Below, in pieces: positions 1 through 8,919 of a stretch of DNA of 64,000 nt. The stretch spans positions 75,954,488 through 76,018,487 of the forward strand of contig CM022297.1 in the NCBI GenBank assembly GCA_011799875.1, written 5' to 3'. The stretch is from Thinopyrum elongatum (taxonomy: Eukaryota > Streptophyta > Magnoliopsida > Poales > Poaceae). Below the pieces are notes generated by a model. That model searched no databases, was not told the DNA's origin, and was given only the letters and a program-made list of their open reading frames with translations. The stretch's first letter is position 1. The number at the start of each line of letters is the position of its first letter. A program made the translations under genes and the position numbers.

Positions 1-155
1 AGGTTGGGGCGAACATCGTTGCTGCTGGTACGTCTACCGCCGGCGGCGGCGGCGATGCTGTCTGCGTGAGCAATGGCCGGCACCAGGAGGAGCAATAACA
101 TGACGAGGATCAGAACTGTCGCCAGCACTACGAGCGCACGGCGGAAGGACGACAT
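1..155 (-). CDS. 5' end of a gene for a secreted or membrane-anchored protein (cut by window edge)
   Basis: The minus strand is open from an ATG at 155 to base 1, giving about 51 residues with no stop. The N-terminus looks like a classical signal peptide: MSSFRRALVVL, then a long Leu/Val/Ile/Met core (about residues 8-25), then PAIAHADS, where cleavage after AHA is plausible. The following stretch is Ala/Gly-rich, then basic and polar (GGRRTSSNDVRPN). The rest lies outside the window, so the mature protein cannot be named. It could be a small secreted peptide precursor or a larger extracellular enzyme. A possible TATA-like CATAAAAG lies about 110 bp upstream. This is the only candidate in the window that is not obviously part of a mobile element, although a gene fragment inside a larger element is not excluded. 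Confidence 0.55.
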   Translation of the reverse strand, partial: MSSFRRALVVLATVLILVMLLLLLVPAIAHADSIAAAAGGRRTSSNDVRPN

Positions 156-398
156 GTCCTGGCTAATCTACGAGCTCCTTGGTATACGGAAGGTAGCTAG
201 CTTGATTTCTCTTGCGCTGCGTTGCGATGTTGATTGATGGGAAAAGTAAGCTGTTGGTCGTGCTTTTATGGCGTACAAAGCTTTTGCAGGTAGTTCGAGT
301 CGGGATAACTAGCCGATCGGCAGCAGTATAAGGCGTCTGAATCCGAATCCAAAACAGAGGAGTACGCCGTCCTCGAGACTCCAACTAACCTTTCTTTT
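156..398 (-). promoter_or_regulatory. Upstream region of the partial secreted-protein gene
   Basis: This 243-bp stretch lies between the minus-strand ATG at 155 and the left end of the Mutator-type element at 399. Read on the minus strand it contains a TATA-like CATAAAAG at about 263-270, at a sensible distance for a short 5' leader. No other gene is visible. The transposon therefore sits just upstream of the core promoter. Assignment as promoter is inferred from position only. Confidence 0.35.
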
Positions 399-614
399 GA
401 GGTAATAGGTCCTCCAACTTGTCATGCATGTGATGGTTTGATCCTAAAACTTGCAAAAGCTAACTATCTAGTCCTAGAACTTGTCTCAGATGTGCATGTT
501 TAGTCCTGGGCCAATCAGGAGCAGCCAAGTGGCGCCAGCTGGGCTGGGCCTGTCAGCTGTAGAACATTTGCAGATACCCCCTGCCATTTCGTGAATTCAA
601 CCTGCAGTACACCT
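399..614 (+). repeat. Left terminal inverted repeat of the Mutator-like element
   Basis: Pairs with the complement of 3500-3722. A core (about 445-525 here) is almost perfectly conserved, for example CTAACTATCTAGTCCTAGAA. The left copy lacks 8 bp (CACCGCAG) present after GAGGTAATAG in the right copy. Conservation fades at about 614, only 10 bp before the stop codon of the zinc-finger remnant. Confidence 0.85.
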
Positions 615-623
615 CAGTGGCCG

Positions 624-1277
624 TCAAAGCGTCGGGTCAGGCTCCTCGTCGGCTTGCACCACGATGCTGCCACAGCTGCCCAGGTTGTGGCCGGAGTGGA
701 GGAGGGGGAGCACGTCGGCGCCCAGCGGTGGTAGCCTGAAGCTGCTGGGGCACCCAAAGCTGACCTCTTCGTCGTCGCCTAGGAGGAGCCCGCGCGCGCG
801 CTGGCGCCGCGAGGACGGCGGCGTCCTGCTGCTGATGCCGCTCCGCCTGCGCCGCCGAGGGTGCACCGATGCGTGCGCCTGGATGCCGATGGGTTACAGC
901 CCGGGCGAGCCGTAGAGCGGGAGGGAGGCCACGTCGGCGTAGCCGTAGGGGTAGGCCTCGAGCTGGTGCACCGCACGCCGGGCCAGCGTGCGCTCCCGCC
1001 GGTGCGCGTTCTGGTGCCCGCCCAGCGCCTGCGAGCTGAAAAACTTTCTCTGGCAGTAGTTGCATGTGAACACCCGCATCGGCTCACGCGCGGCCTGCGC
1101 GCCGCCGTTACTGTCGGTGGTGCTCCACTCGGCGGTCGTGGTGGTGGTGGCGGCCACGGTGACGGTGAGCGATAGGTCGAGGGCGAGCTTGGGTCCGGAG
1201 GAGGTGTTGGACGCCGCCTGGCTGCTGATCTCGGACAGCTGATCCTCACACACTTCTTGGACGTTGTTGCTCTTCAT
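624..1277 (-). pseudogene. C2H2 zinc-finger protein with EAR motif, interrupted by an in-frame stop
   Basis: The minus-strand ORF from ATG at 1277 gives 127 residues: an EAR-type repression motif LDLSL (33-37), then one plant C2H2 finger with C72, C75, H88, H92 and the plant hallmark QALGGH (83-88). This matches small single-finger regulators of the Arabidopsis ZFP1/ZFP3/ZFP4/ZFP7 type, nuclear proteins that recruit corepressors through EAR. A TAA at 896-894 stops the ORF, yet the same frame stays open afterwards to a TGA at 626-624 and still looks like protein (for example SFRLPPLGADVLPLLHSG, and a C-terminus QADEEPDPTL recalling the second C-terminal EAR motif DLTLRL of the family). The gene is thus about 217 codons with one nonsense codon at 128. 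A GA-rich 5' leader lies at about 1278-1320. It sits wholly inside the Mutator-like element. A functional 127-residue truncated repressor is possible. Confidence 0.75.
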
Positions 1278-1426
1278 CTCTGAACAATCTCTCTCTCTCT
1301 TCTTTCTCTGCTCTTTGTTTGCTCCTTTATCTATCTATCACCTGCATGCATCCAGATAACAAGCCAAGTCATGTAAGCAAGTGCATGTGTTCTTCTATAC
1401 TTGGTGAGATGATTTGATGCATAAAC

Positions 1427-1576
1427 CAATGTTTTAAATAGCGGGCTATGGAAAATAGCGGCGGGCCTCCAAATCAGCTATAGCGGGTTATTTGTGAAGA
1501 CGATCATTTAGCGGCACCCAACTGAAAAAGCTATAGCGGGCTATAGCGGAGTTATAGCCGGCTATTTAAAACTATG
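1427..1576. mobile_element. hAT-type MITE, 150 bp
   Basis: Ends CAATGTTTTAAATAGC and, on the complement, CATAGTTTTAAATAGC; the inverted repeat matches at 20 of 23 positions. It is flanked by a perfect 8-bp direct repeat GCATAAAC (1419-1426 and 1577-1584), the duplication length of hAT elements. Inside are repeated motifs around TAGCGGGCTATAGCG. It has no coding capacity and must be mobilised in trans. Confidence 0.85.
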
Positions 1577-1584
1577 GCATAAAC

Positions 1585-2567
1585 TGAAAAGCATCTCTTG
1601 TTTCTAGTCTCAGCTGCACTCATTGACTGATTCACCATACCAAAGTGCAGATGAGTCCTGAGTTGTACAAGGATAAAATAGCATGTGTTGCTCTTGTCAG
1701 TGTGGTGATCATGACAAACTGAATCTAAGCAAGTTCAGATTTATCCAGATGACTAAAGGGCTGCTAGAGGAGCACAGGCAGAATTTTTCAAGCTTCATGT
1801 TTGCTAAATAACTGAATGTGTTTGGATGTGGAGTGCAGATAGATCAAGACAAGTATCTGATCCATTGTTAAGCCTGGATATGCTACGTCTGATGCAATCC
1901 GGGAATCTCTAAAACGGAACCAAACTTCCATGTGGTGTTTTTTATGTGCCTCCTACAAGTGATCTGATGATGGTGTTTTTGAAGATCACTGTGTTGGACT
2001 TCTTTTTGTCCATGCCATTGCAAATATCACCAGATTACTACTACCAGACTGCATTACAAATAAGCTAAACAACGTCAACCCTATAGGTTCGAATTATGCA
2101 TCATGGTACTAGTCGATGACAAGTGGAGTAATAATACTAAGAATTAATTTGGGAAAAGTAGTGCCATGCACCACAGCTTAGTGATGCTATCTTATTTAGG
2201 AGATATAAATTATTGAGGCACTTGGAGCAGGAGATTTGCCAATTTTGGCAAGACATAGGAAGCAAAAAAAACATAATTATTCAGAGAAGAGACTGCCAAA
2301 TCCCATCAACTCTATGTACAAAGAACAAAAACCTGATGGAGCAACGTGCGACCAACCGGCAAAACAGGAGTGAGCATGGACTGGAGCGCGGCACACGAAC
2401 TACCAGATTCATAGTATTTGTAACGGAAAAAGAGAAACAAGCCATGCTTGAGTTGAATGAACCATCAAAGCAAAATTACTTGGAAGATCTTAACCAGCCA
2501 TCTTAAATAGACCGAATTGTGATGAACTCCCTTAAGCCGCCGAACAAGACATTGACAAAGAATGGAT
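1585..2567. other. Mutator-element interior, no recognised gene
   Basis: About 1 kb of moderately AT-rich sequence between the MITE and the solo LTR. It has short open frames (longest plausible one 2213-2506, plus strand, 97 residues, polar, no motif) but no recognisable domain. It may be intron or flank dragged along with the zinc-finger gene. Confidence 0.4.
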
Positions 2568-2943
2568 TGTTAGAGTTGTGTCGAATATTATTGTATAAGG
2601 TAGGTTACAGTTGGACTTGGTTTTGTACTGTGTGTAGACAGGGTAGGAGTTGTGTTCTAATAGGACACTTGTATCCTAGGCCTCTCATATATATCGGGAT
2701 AGACACACGATGTAACCTATGCCAACATAATAGCACAGGTACGCAGGGAGAGCCGGCGGCGTGTGCCGACGCCCGGGTGGCCGAAGTGCGGTATTGTGAT
2801 GGTGTCACGGGGAGGAGCGCCCGTAGTCAGGCCCCGAGGATGTAGCCATATCGATGAACCTCGTTAACAAATCTCAGTGTCGTGTCTCGTGCGATTGTTT
2901 GATCCTCGGTAGATCGACGGTATGCCTCGAATTTATTCTAACA
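2568..2943 (+). mobile_element. Solo LTR of a copia-type retrotransposon
   Basis: A 376-bp sequence beginning TGTTAGAG and ending TCTAACA, with a perfect 5-bp target duplication TGGAT on both sides (2563-2567 and 2944-2948). No internal region, primer-binding site or polypurine tract is attached, so it is a solo LTR left by LTR-LTR recombination. Size and terminal TGTTAG/CTAACA suit a small copia LTR. Family not identified; orientation not certain. Confidence 0.85.
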
Positions 2944-3149
2944 TGGATGAACTAAAAAACGCCGGAATCAAGAAGAAAAAGAAGAGGAAAAGCAGTAAAG
3001 ATGCCTGCGCTTCTGCAAGGAGAACAACCGAATTACCTCAAACACACCCCTCCTTGCTTCTCCAATCAACCCCACACCACTCGTAAAGGAGATAAGATTT
3101 CAAGAAGAAACCAACAACGAAGGTCAGGCCATGGCTCCCCGCAAGACCT

Positions 3150-3464
3150 AGCGTCGCCTGCTAGTCCTAGAACTCCTCCGTCCCGCCCCGACGGCGGTGA
3201 GCAGCGCCGACCGCGCGGCGGGGGTGGGGCGGCCGCGCACGCACTCCTCCGTCTCGAGCTGGATGTCGAACTCGACGGCCTTCTTGAGGCCCCTGCCCGA
3301 GCGCGGCCCCGGCCCCGGCCCCCGCGAGCGGCGCGGCCGAGGCAGGACGCGGCCGGGTGGAGCAGCGCGCGTGCCTCGAGCAGCAACAACCTGACGTGCG
3401 GGCCCACGAGGAAGCCCAGCGCGGCGAGGACGGCGAGCAGCATGAGCGCTTCCACCGCGGCCAT
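3150..3464 (-). pseudogene. Captured gene fragment with a hydrophobic N-terminal segment
   Basis: From an ATG at 3464 the minus strand encodes MAAVEALMLLAVLAALGFLV followed by a Leu-rich stretch, one probable membrane segment (about residues 4-20), then an Arg/Gly-rich linker. After the linker the informative frame changes: the shifted frame reads GLKKAVEFDIQLETEECVRG and then a stop. That string resembles a conserved block in uncharacterised plant membrane proteins that I recall being annotated as ribosomal protein L34e superfamily; this link is from memory and weak. A frameshift in the GC-rich linker is the simplest explanation. It is the second captured fragment in the Mutator-like element and lies upstream of the zinc-finger gene on the same strand. 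The right inverted repeat begins 36 bp upstream of its ATG. Confidence 0.45.
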
Positions 3465-3499
3465 CGGCGAGTGGTCGCAGAAGGGCTCGACCGGATTCA

Positions 3500-3722
3500 A
3501 GGTGTCCCGCGGGTTAATTTGGCAGAACGACGGGGGAATCTGCAAAATGTGCGGCAACGACCGGCCTGGTCCAGCTGACCCCACGTGGCTGCTCCTGAAT
3601 GGCCCAGGACTAAACATGCACATCTGAGACAAGTTCTAGGACTAGATAGTTAGCTTTTGCAAGTTTTAGGACCAAATCATCACATGCACGACAAGTTAGA
3701 GGACCTGCGGTGCTATTACCTC
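3500..3722 (-). repeat. Right terminal inverted repeat of the Mutator-like element
   Basis: Reverse complement of the 399-614 repeat. It ends CTATTACCTC at 3722 and keeps the CACCGCAG block missing from the left end. It reads inward to about 3500, where AGGTGTCCCGCGGGTT pairs with AACCTGCAGTACACCT of the left end. Confidence 0.85.
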
Positions 3723-3731
3723 TTTTCTTTT

Positions 3732-4495
3732 CTTTTGCTGTCTCCTAGCTTCGTCTCTTCCTCGTCTACGACCGACACGCTCGCCCACATGAGGAATCGT
3801 CCGCTTCTTCCCTGCCTCCGGCATCGCCGCCGCCGCCGAGTTACTCTTCCTCTGAAGCGGCCCGCCATCCGCGCGCACTCCCCGTCCATCTCCACATGCA
3901 CAAGTGGTGCCCATTCCCTTCTCCCCGAGCTCACACCGCACCGCACCCAATCGACTTCGACACCACGCCCGCGCTCCTCTTTGAATTCCTCGTCTCCGAC
4001 GGACATGGCCGCCGCCACGGTTCCGAGCAAAGAGGCGGCCTTTTCTCCGGTTCCTCACACCAATACCCCCCGTAGACCTCACCCACCCTTCCCACGCTCC
4101 AATTTCACTGGAGTAGAGAAGCCCTCTCTCCCCCACCGCCGCTGCCCGCCGGAATCGACCGCACTGACGGTCGATTTGACGCTCGCCATCCTCGATGCTC
4201 TGCTCCCCGAAGAACTGAGCGACATCCCTGATGAGCACGTTCGACCGCATGCTCAACGGTGGCGCCGAGAGTCCTTGCCGGCGTCTTATCCTCTCCTCCG
4301 CTCCTCGCGATGTTTTGGCCCTGCGAGTAGGAGGCACACTTATTTCAGTAACACGCGTTCTGCATGCGTACCTGTTTTCTTCGCTAGACTAGATATGTTG
4401 CTATCTGGTAGGAGTAGGAGTACTCCAGAAACTTGGTGCGTGATTCTCCGTACTATTTTAGTGGTTCATTTTAGGTCGGCCATGGAGGGTGTTGG
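3732..4495. other. GC-rich gene-like sequence, unresolved
   Basis: Lies between the Mutator-like element and the copia element. The first 600 bases are GC-rich and have a long open frame on plus, but this frame runs in from the inverted repeat and out into the LTR and its composition is Pro/Arg/Ser-rich, so it is probably not a real product. A short block (ALTVDLTLAILDALLPEELS, about 4160-4220) looks more protein-like and may be a remnant exon. The last 120 bases are AT-richer. With the copia insertion removed, it joins the sequence at 10571. Confidence 0.3.
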
Positions 4496-4989
4496 TGTTG
4501 GAATTGATCTCACGGTTAACAAACCCGAAAGAAAAACAAGGGAGACAAAGTCTCACCCCTCACGGTTGTGCCTTGATCGGGAGCACACAAAACAACGATT
4601 GGTTTTGGTCCCTGTCCCCATAGCATCACATATAAAAGAGGAGGTCATGCCCCTTGGGCAGATACGTGAGTATACACGGGCTAAGCCACAACAAACTCCT
4701 AACTGCCGATCCTAGAAGGGTGCTAAAGGGGTCAGAAGACCATCTCCACCGCCGGTGCTGCTGCTGCCAACTACGTTGCCTTGCTCCTGCCCTATTTTCC
4801 CGACGATCTCCCTGTTGCTGTTGCTGGAGAGAGGAGACCGCAAGGTGCAGCCATGGCCTACTCAGGGGATGAATCGAGCAGGCATTGGTTTTCATACCTG
4901 TAAGTTCTCCCGCTTCATAGACATGTATTGGTGTTTTAATCTAGAGAACCATATCCTAATTATGTCAAGTCTAAAGCTTATTTCTAACA
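4496..4989 (+). repeat. 5' LTR of the copia element
   Basis: 494 bp, TG...CA, nearly identical to 10049-10565. It lacks 23 bp present in the right LTR after CACCGCCGG (near 4755); the missing piece is bounded by GCCGG repeats. A TATATAAAAG-like box lies at about 4630. Confidence 0.92.
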
Positions 4990-4990
4990 T

Positions 4991-5002
4991 TGGTATCAGA
5001 GC
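4991..5002 (+). promoter_or_regulatory. Primer-binding site (initiator Met tRNA type)
   Basis: TGGTATCAGAGC lies 1 bp after the 5' LTR. It is complementary to the 3' end of plant initiator methionine tRNA, the usual primer of copia reverse transcription. Confidence 0.9.
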
Positions 5003-5519
5003 TGGTTTAGTCTTTGTTTAGAACCCTAATTGGACTCTAGTTCTACTTAATGTTATTAATCCTGTTCGAGTCCAATGTTTTCGGTCTTGTGCCAACACTT
5101 GGTGTTTAAGATTTGATGTTTTCTGTTAGCACCTAATGATCATGTAATGTTAGTGTCTCCCGGTTAATCCTAATCCTACTGTTTAAGTCTAATACATATT
5201 AGATTAGAGCTCTTGCGGTAATTAAGATCAAATTATGGTTTACTTAAGTTAATGGTCATGATTAAGTCCGAAGGATGTTTAAGGTTAATATTCTATGGTT
5301 ATTATTAAACTGCCCACTGTTAAGTTATTATCTAGGATTAGGGGTTATTTGGTTTCGGTTAAGATCCAATTTGCTAAGGGTTCGTGCTTATTAAATAGCT
5401 CAGATATTTAATCCATTCGGCTAAAGTACCATGCTTCCGCATAAAGGTAATGTAATTAGCACCTGGTTAAGAACCGATTCAGCAATTAGAAGGAGGGGAT
5501 TGCATTGAAAAGTAAAGTA

Positions 5520-6150
5520 GAAAATAAAATCCCCAAAAGTTTCCCCATTTTTTGGAAACCCTAGAAATCAAATCCCCAAATTAGTAGCCCAGAAGGATGA
5601 AATCCCGAGAAGTAACGAAATGGGCTCACCTAATGATGCCGCGCGGTGACCTCCTTCGGGACCTCGATGCCGGCGACGCCGCCGTCTCTCGGGATGACGA
5701 GCGGAAAGAAGCAGCCACCCTGCTGTGCTCATGGGTGGGTGCGTGAATTGTCCTCTGCGCCTTGCACGCCGCCGTCGCCTCCAAAAGAATGCGCCGACAG
5801 TCGCCGGCATCAGCCTCCCCTTAACGTCACTGCCTTGGGGCCATATGCGCGTCACCGGCAGCAACTCTCGACGGAGGAGCGCGCCGGACTTGGTCCACTG
5901 CACGCTCTTCCGGCGAGGGTAGCCACTGCACCACTATTGCCGGCGAGCCGAGCCGCCTCGCTGTCGCCTCCCTCTGGAGAGACCGAAGAAATCGGGGGAG
6001 AGGAAATAAGTGAGCTAGGGTTCCATCGTCGGGCGTCGGTTTTGTTCCGCCTGGGACGATCTGACCCGTCAATTCGATCGACGGCTGAGATCGGCGCGGA
6101 GCAGCTGACGGGCCTCGGGCAGCTTAACGGGCCAACTATGGCAGTGGGTG
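5520..6150 (-). other. GC-rich block resembling a captured host gene 5' region
   Basis: Embedded in an AT-rich decayed internal region. On the minus strand it reads like a plant gene start: an AACCCTAGCTCAC-type leader near 6020, then about 400 bp of GC-rich potentially coding DNA, then TCATTAG followed by GTGAGCCC at about 5635, which would serve as a splice donor, then an intron-like stretch ending in ATTTCTAGGG near 5560. Minus-strand frames give Arg/Ala/Gly-rich peptides with no recognised domain. Capture of a host segment by the retroelement, or a later nested insertion, are both possible. Confidence 0.35.
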
Positions 6151-6289
6151 ACAGCCCAAGTTGTTTTAGCCCCCAGAATTCTTTTTTAATGATTTTCTCT
6201 GCTGCGCCGTGGGTGTTATTGGGCCAAGGTCACGTTCTGGTCATTTTTCTTTTCTTTTGTTCAGTACTTTTTTAGTATTATAATTATGA

Positions 6290-8880
6290 TTTTTAAATGT
6301 TTTTGCACTGCTATAAATTAAAAAGTAGCCAGTAAATTATGTTGTAAATGTGCTTTAGTTTTCTTAGTAGAGTGGAAGTAATCTAAAGTTTTACTTGGAA
6401 TGCTAATATGCAATTGATGTCGATGGTTTTATGTCTTTTTATAATGATTTTTTCCCTCGTTAATGTCACATGTTAATGTTGTGAAATGATATTTTCATCA
6501 TGAGCAAATTTATCCTGATTCACTCTATATGTATAAAGAAAAAAAACTGGATGTTTTATTTAGAAATTTTATTCGGTTGTGAAGTTTACGTTTATGTCAT
6601 CCTTATGGCACTTCTAAAGATGTGATCATTTCTAATGGGCTCAGGCCACCTCAATGAGGATTTTCATGGTCACATGGTTCCGTTTTCCGCACCGCACTAT
6701 GCGTCATAATAATGTTGGGGCAATATGCCTATTGGGCAAAATTAAAAGATTTTATTTATGGCATTTTATTATGATAAGCATCGCTGGAATATTCATGATG
6801 GTCCAAAATGATGTCAATAAATCATGATCACAATTCCCTTAGCAAATGAATTTTGTTTAGCGAATTGTTGTAAACTACATGTTATCACAAAATATTATTA
6901 TTTGGTGAATCCTTATGTAATTTTATGTCCAAATTTTATTATTTGGAATATGATACCAGACGATAATTTCAATGTCATTTTCACTCTGAATGACAATTTT
7001 AATGTTTACTCTGTTGCAATGACATTTATATTTTTATGTTAATTCCATTGTCATTTTCATTTATGTCAATGATAATTCTCACTATAATTTTGACACTTTT
7101 ATTCCATGTTATTATCGGCGTCAACTTTAGTGTCAAAAGGTATCTTTGTGTATGATGGCAAACATGATTAAATTACATTGTTGCTTTATGTTATCATTCA
7201 ATTTAGCGGATGTTCTTGCTGGTCATTATGTGATATTATGTCTTTAATCAAATTTGAACCAACGAGAAATTTTGATTAGAGATTTAATGAGAAAATATTC
7301 TAATGGCACATGATAATTTTCTGACCAACGTTGATTATTTTTCTTGTGTCATGTATGAATAAATAAGGTTATTTTCCGTTTTCTGCCCAACGGTGATACG
7401 GATTAGAATAACACATTAAGCATGTCTTTAATTCATCTCATTGCATGGTTAATTCATGCATTCTGTTTTATTAATTTGTTTATAAATTTGCCTCCTCTTT
7501 TCTAGCAATGAACATTAATAATGATGCCAAATTTTTGTTTGGCATAGATGAACCTTATGTAAATATCTTTACCACGTGGAGAGTGGAGATCTGTGTCTCG
7601 TATAAGAAAACTCTTAATGTTTCTCCCACTAATGTTGAAGGATTTAATCTTGATGTTAAGATACACATTGGGAGTGGACTCATAAGTTGCATGTGCCATC
7701 ATGCACATTACTAATGCAAAAGAAGGTTAAAGTCAAAACTATTGGATCTATTCCACTAGCATTTGGAGATGGCTTAATTCTTCATCTTATTGATGATGTT
7801 TGTTCATGCTCCTAGTTATTGGAGAACCTTAATTTTTGTCCGTCGAACAAATGACGTGACTTTGTATGTTATTAAGTCAACTCCAATTATGTAATGTTAG
7901 TCCCACTTTAGGGTGAGACGAGTTATGTTTTCACTGAATGAATCATTTGTAAATGGTATATGCTATGTTACAATTTAAGATGTAAGAGAAGTGTAATTAA
8001 TGAGGCCTCATGGAAATTGTGGTTTTAGGCCACATTTCGAGGGGGTGAATGGAAGTCTCGTTTAATATGAGATATCACGTTCACTTCTACTTAGATCATA
8101 GCATGTACAATTAAGCAAAATATGTATCTTAATTCTCTAATTAAGATGGAACCAACGAAAAGTCTTGGTTGGAGAATGTATGAAAAGCACATTCTAATGT
8201 CGCCTCTCTAATTAAGATGCAACAAGTCTTATTTAGAAGAAGGAATGAAAAATTACTCTTTTTATTATGTTATAGTTTACTTGATCCCTTATGAGCATTA
8301 TGAAGCACACATGAATGTTGAAGTGGCAAGCTTGCTAGTCTAATGACCATCATGATGTAACATGTTGATTATAATCATCTGTCACAATTCATTCAAGTGG
8401 CAAGTTTGTCTGTATCATGTGGCTCGTGGTTATATTTCTGACCAACGTTATTTATAATCATTTGTCATGGTTCATTACATTCTTTTCCATCTTCATCCCA
8501 ACGATGGTTTAGGAATGAGATTATTGTTATCAACATTTTGGATATATTTTCCATCTTTTAAATAAAGTGATCATCAGGGACCTGGAGCGTATGAACATGA
8601 ATCTTAAGGATAACTCCATTAGATCTTTGCTCATATGCACCAGGTAAATTGAGAAGAAATTCCTAATGCAACATAGTGTTGAGACTCAACAATTTTCCTG
8701 TGATTGATAATGTGTGTGAATGATCATCTTAGTGGCTTGTGTTATTACTATGACATGCTCTTGTGTTGACTTAGTTGAGAATGTATGTATGACTCAACCG
8801 TAAAGTTTTTGTCATGGGTGAAGTGGACATAAGGCATGCTATTTAAAGAAATACAATTATGAAATAATACAAGTGTTGGG
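6290..8880 (+). pseudogene. AT-rich decayed copia internal region (gag/protease/integrase remnants)
   Basis: No ORF longer than about 70 codons. One recognisable scrap is near 7725-7800, where plus-strand translation gives KVKVKTIGSIPLAFGDG, similar to the segment around the copia aspartic protease that precedes YVPS-type motifs. The rest has many stops and A/T-rich repeats such as AATGGCACATGATAATTTTC. The position between primer-binding site and reverse-transcriptase remnant implies gag, protease and integrase, but the sequence does not show them clearly. Confidence 0.4.
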
Positions 8881-8919
8881 ACACTCATATTGTAAGACGA
8901 GGGGGAGTAAGATCACTAC

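Larger units (their letters stand above)
399..3722. mobile_element. Mutator-like element carrying host gene fragments (Pack-MULE type)
   Basis: The two ends are long inverted repeats, each starting GAGGTAATAG (399 on plus; 3722 on the complement) and staying alignable for about 220 bp. Flanking 9-mers are CTTTCTTTT (390-398) and TTTTCTTTT (3723-3731), 8/9 matching, as expected for the 9-bp target duplication of Mutator elements, although the motif is low-complexity. I see no MURA transposase. The cargo is a C2H2 zinc-finger gene (624-1277) and a fragment with a hydrophobic segment (about 3150-3464), both on the minus strand; this is the definition of a Pack-MULE. A hAT MITE (1427-1576) and a solo LTR (2568-2943) inserted later, so the element was about 2.8 kb originally. 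It lies about 240 bp upstream of the ATG of the gene at 1-155. Confidence 0.8.

Noticed and set aside
3657..4715. 352-codon plus-strand open frame
   Set aside because: It begins inside the Mutator-like inverted repeat and ends inside the copia LTR; composition is Pro/Arg/Ser-rich as expected for GC-rich noncoding DNA. Only a short block near 4160-4220 looks protein-like.
4626..5021. Short frames repeated at 10113-10528
   Set aside because: Both copies are LTR sequence of the same copia element; similarity reflects LTR duplication, not a gene family.
7502..7714. Overlapping 68-codon frames on both strands
   Set aside because: Located in the decayed copia internal region; neither has a domain, and only the downstream stretch near 7725 looks like protease remnant.
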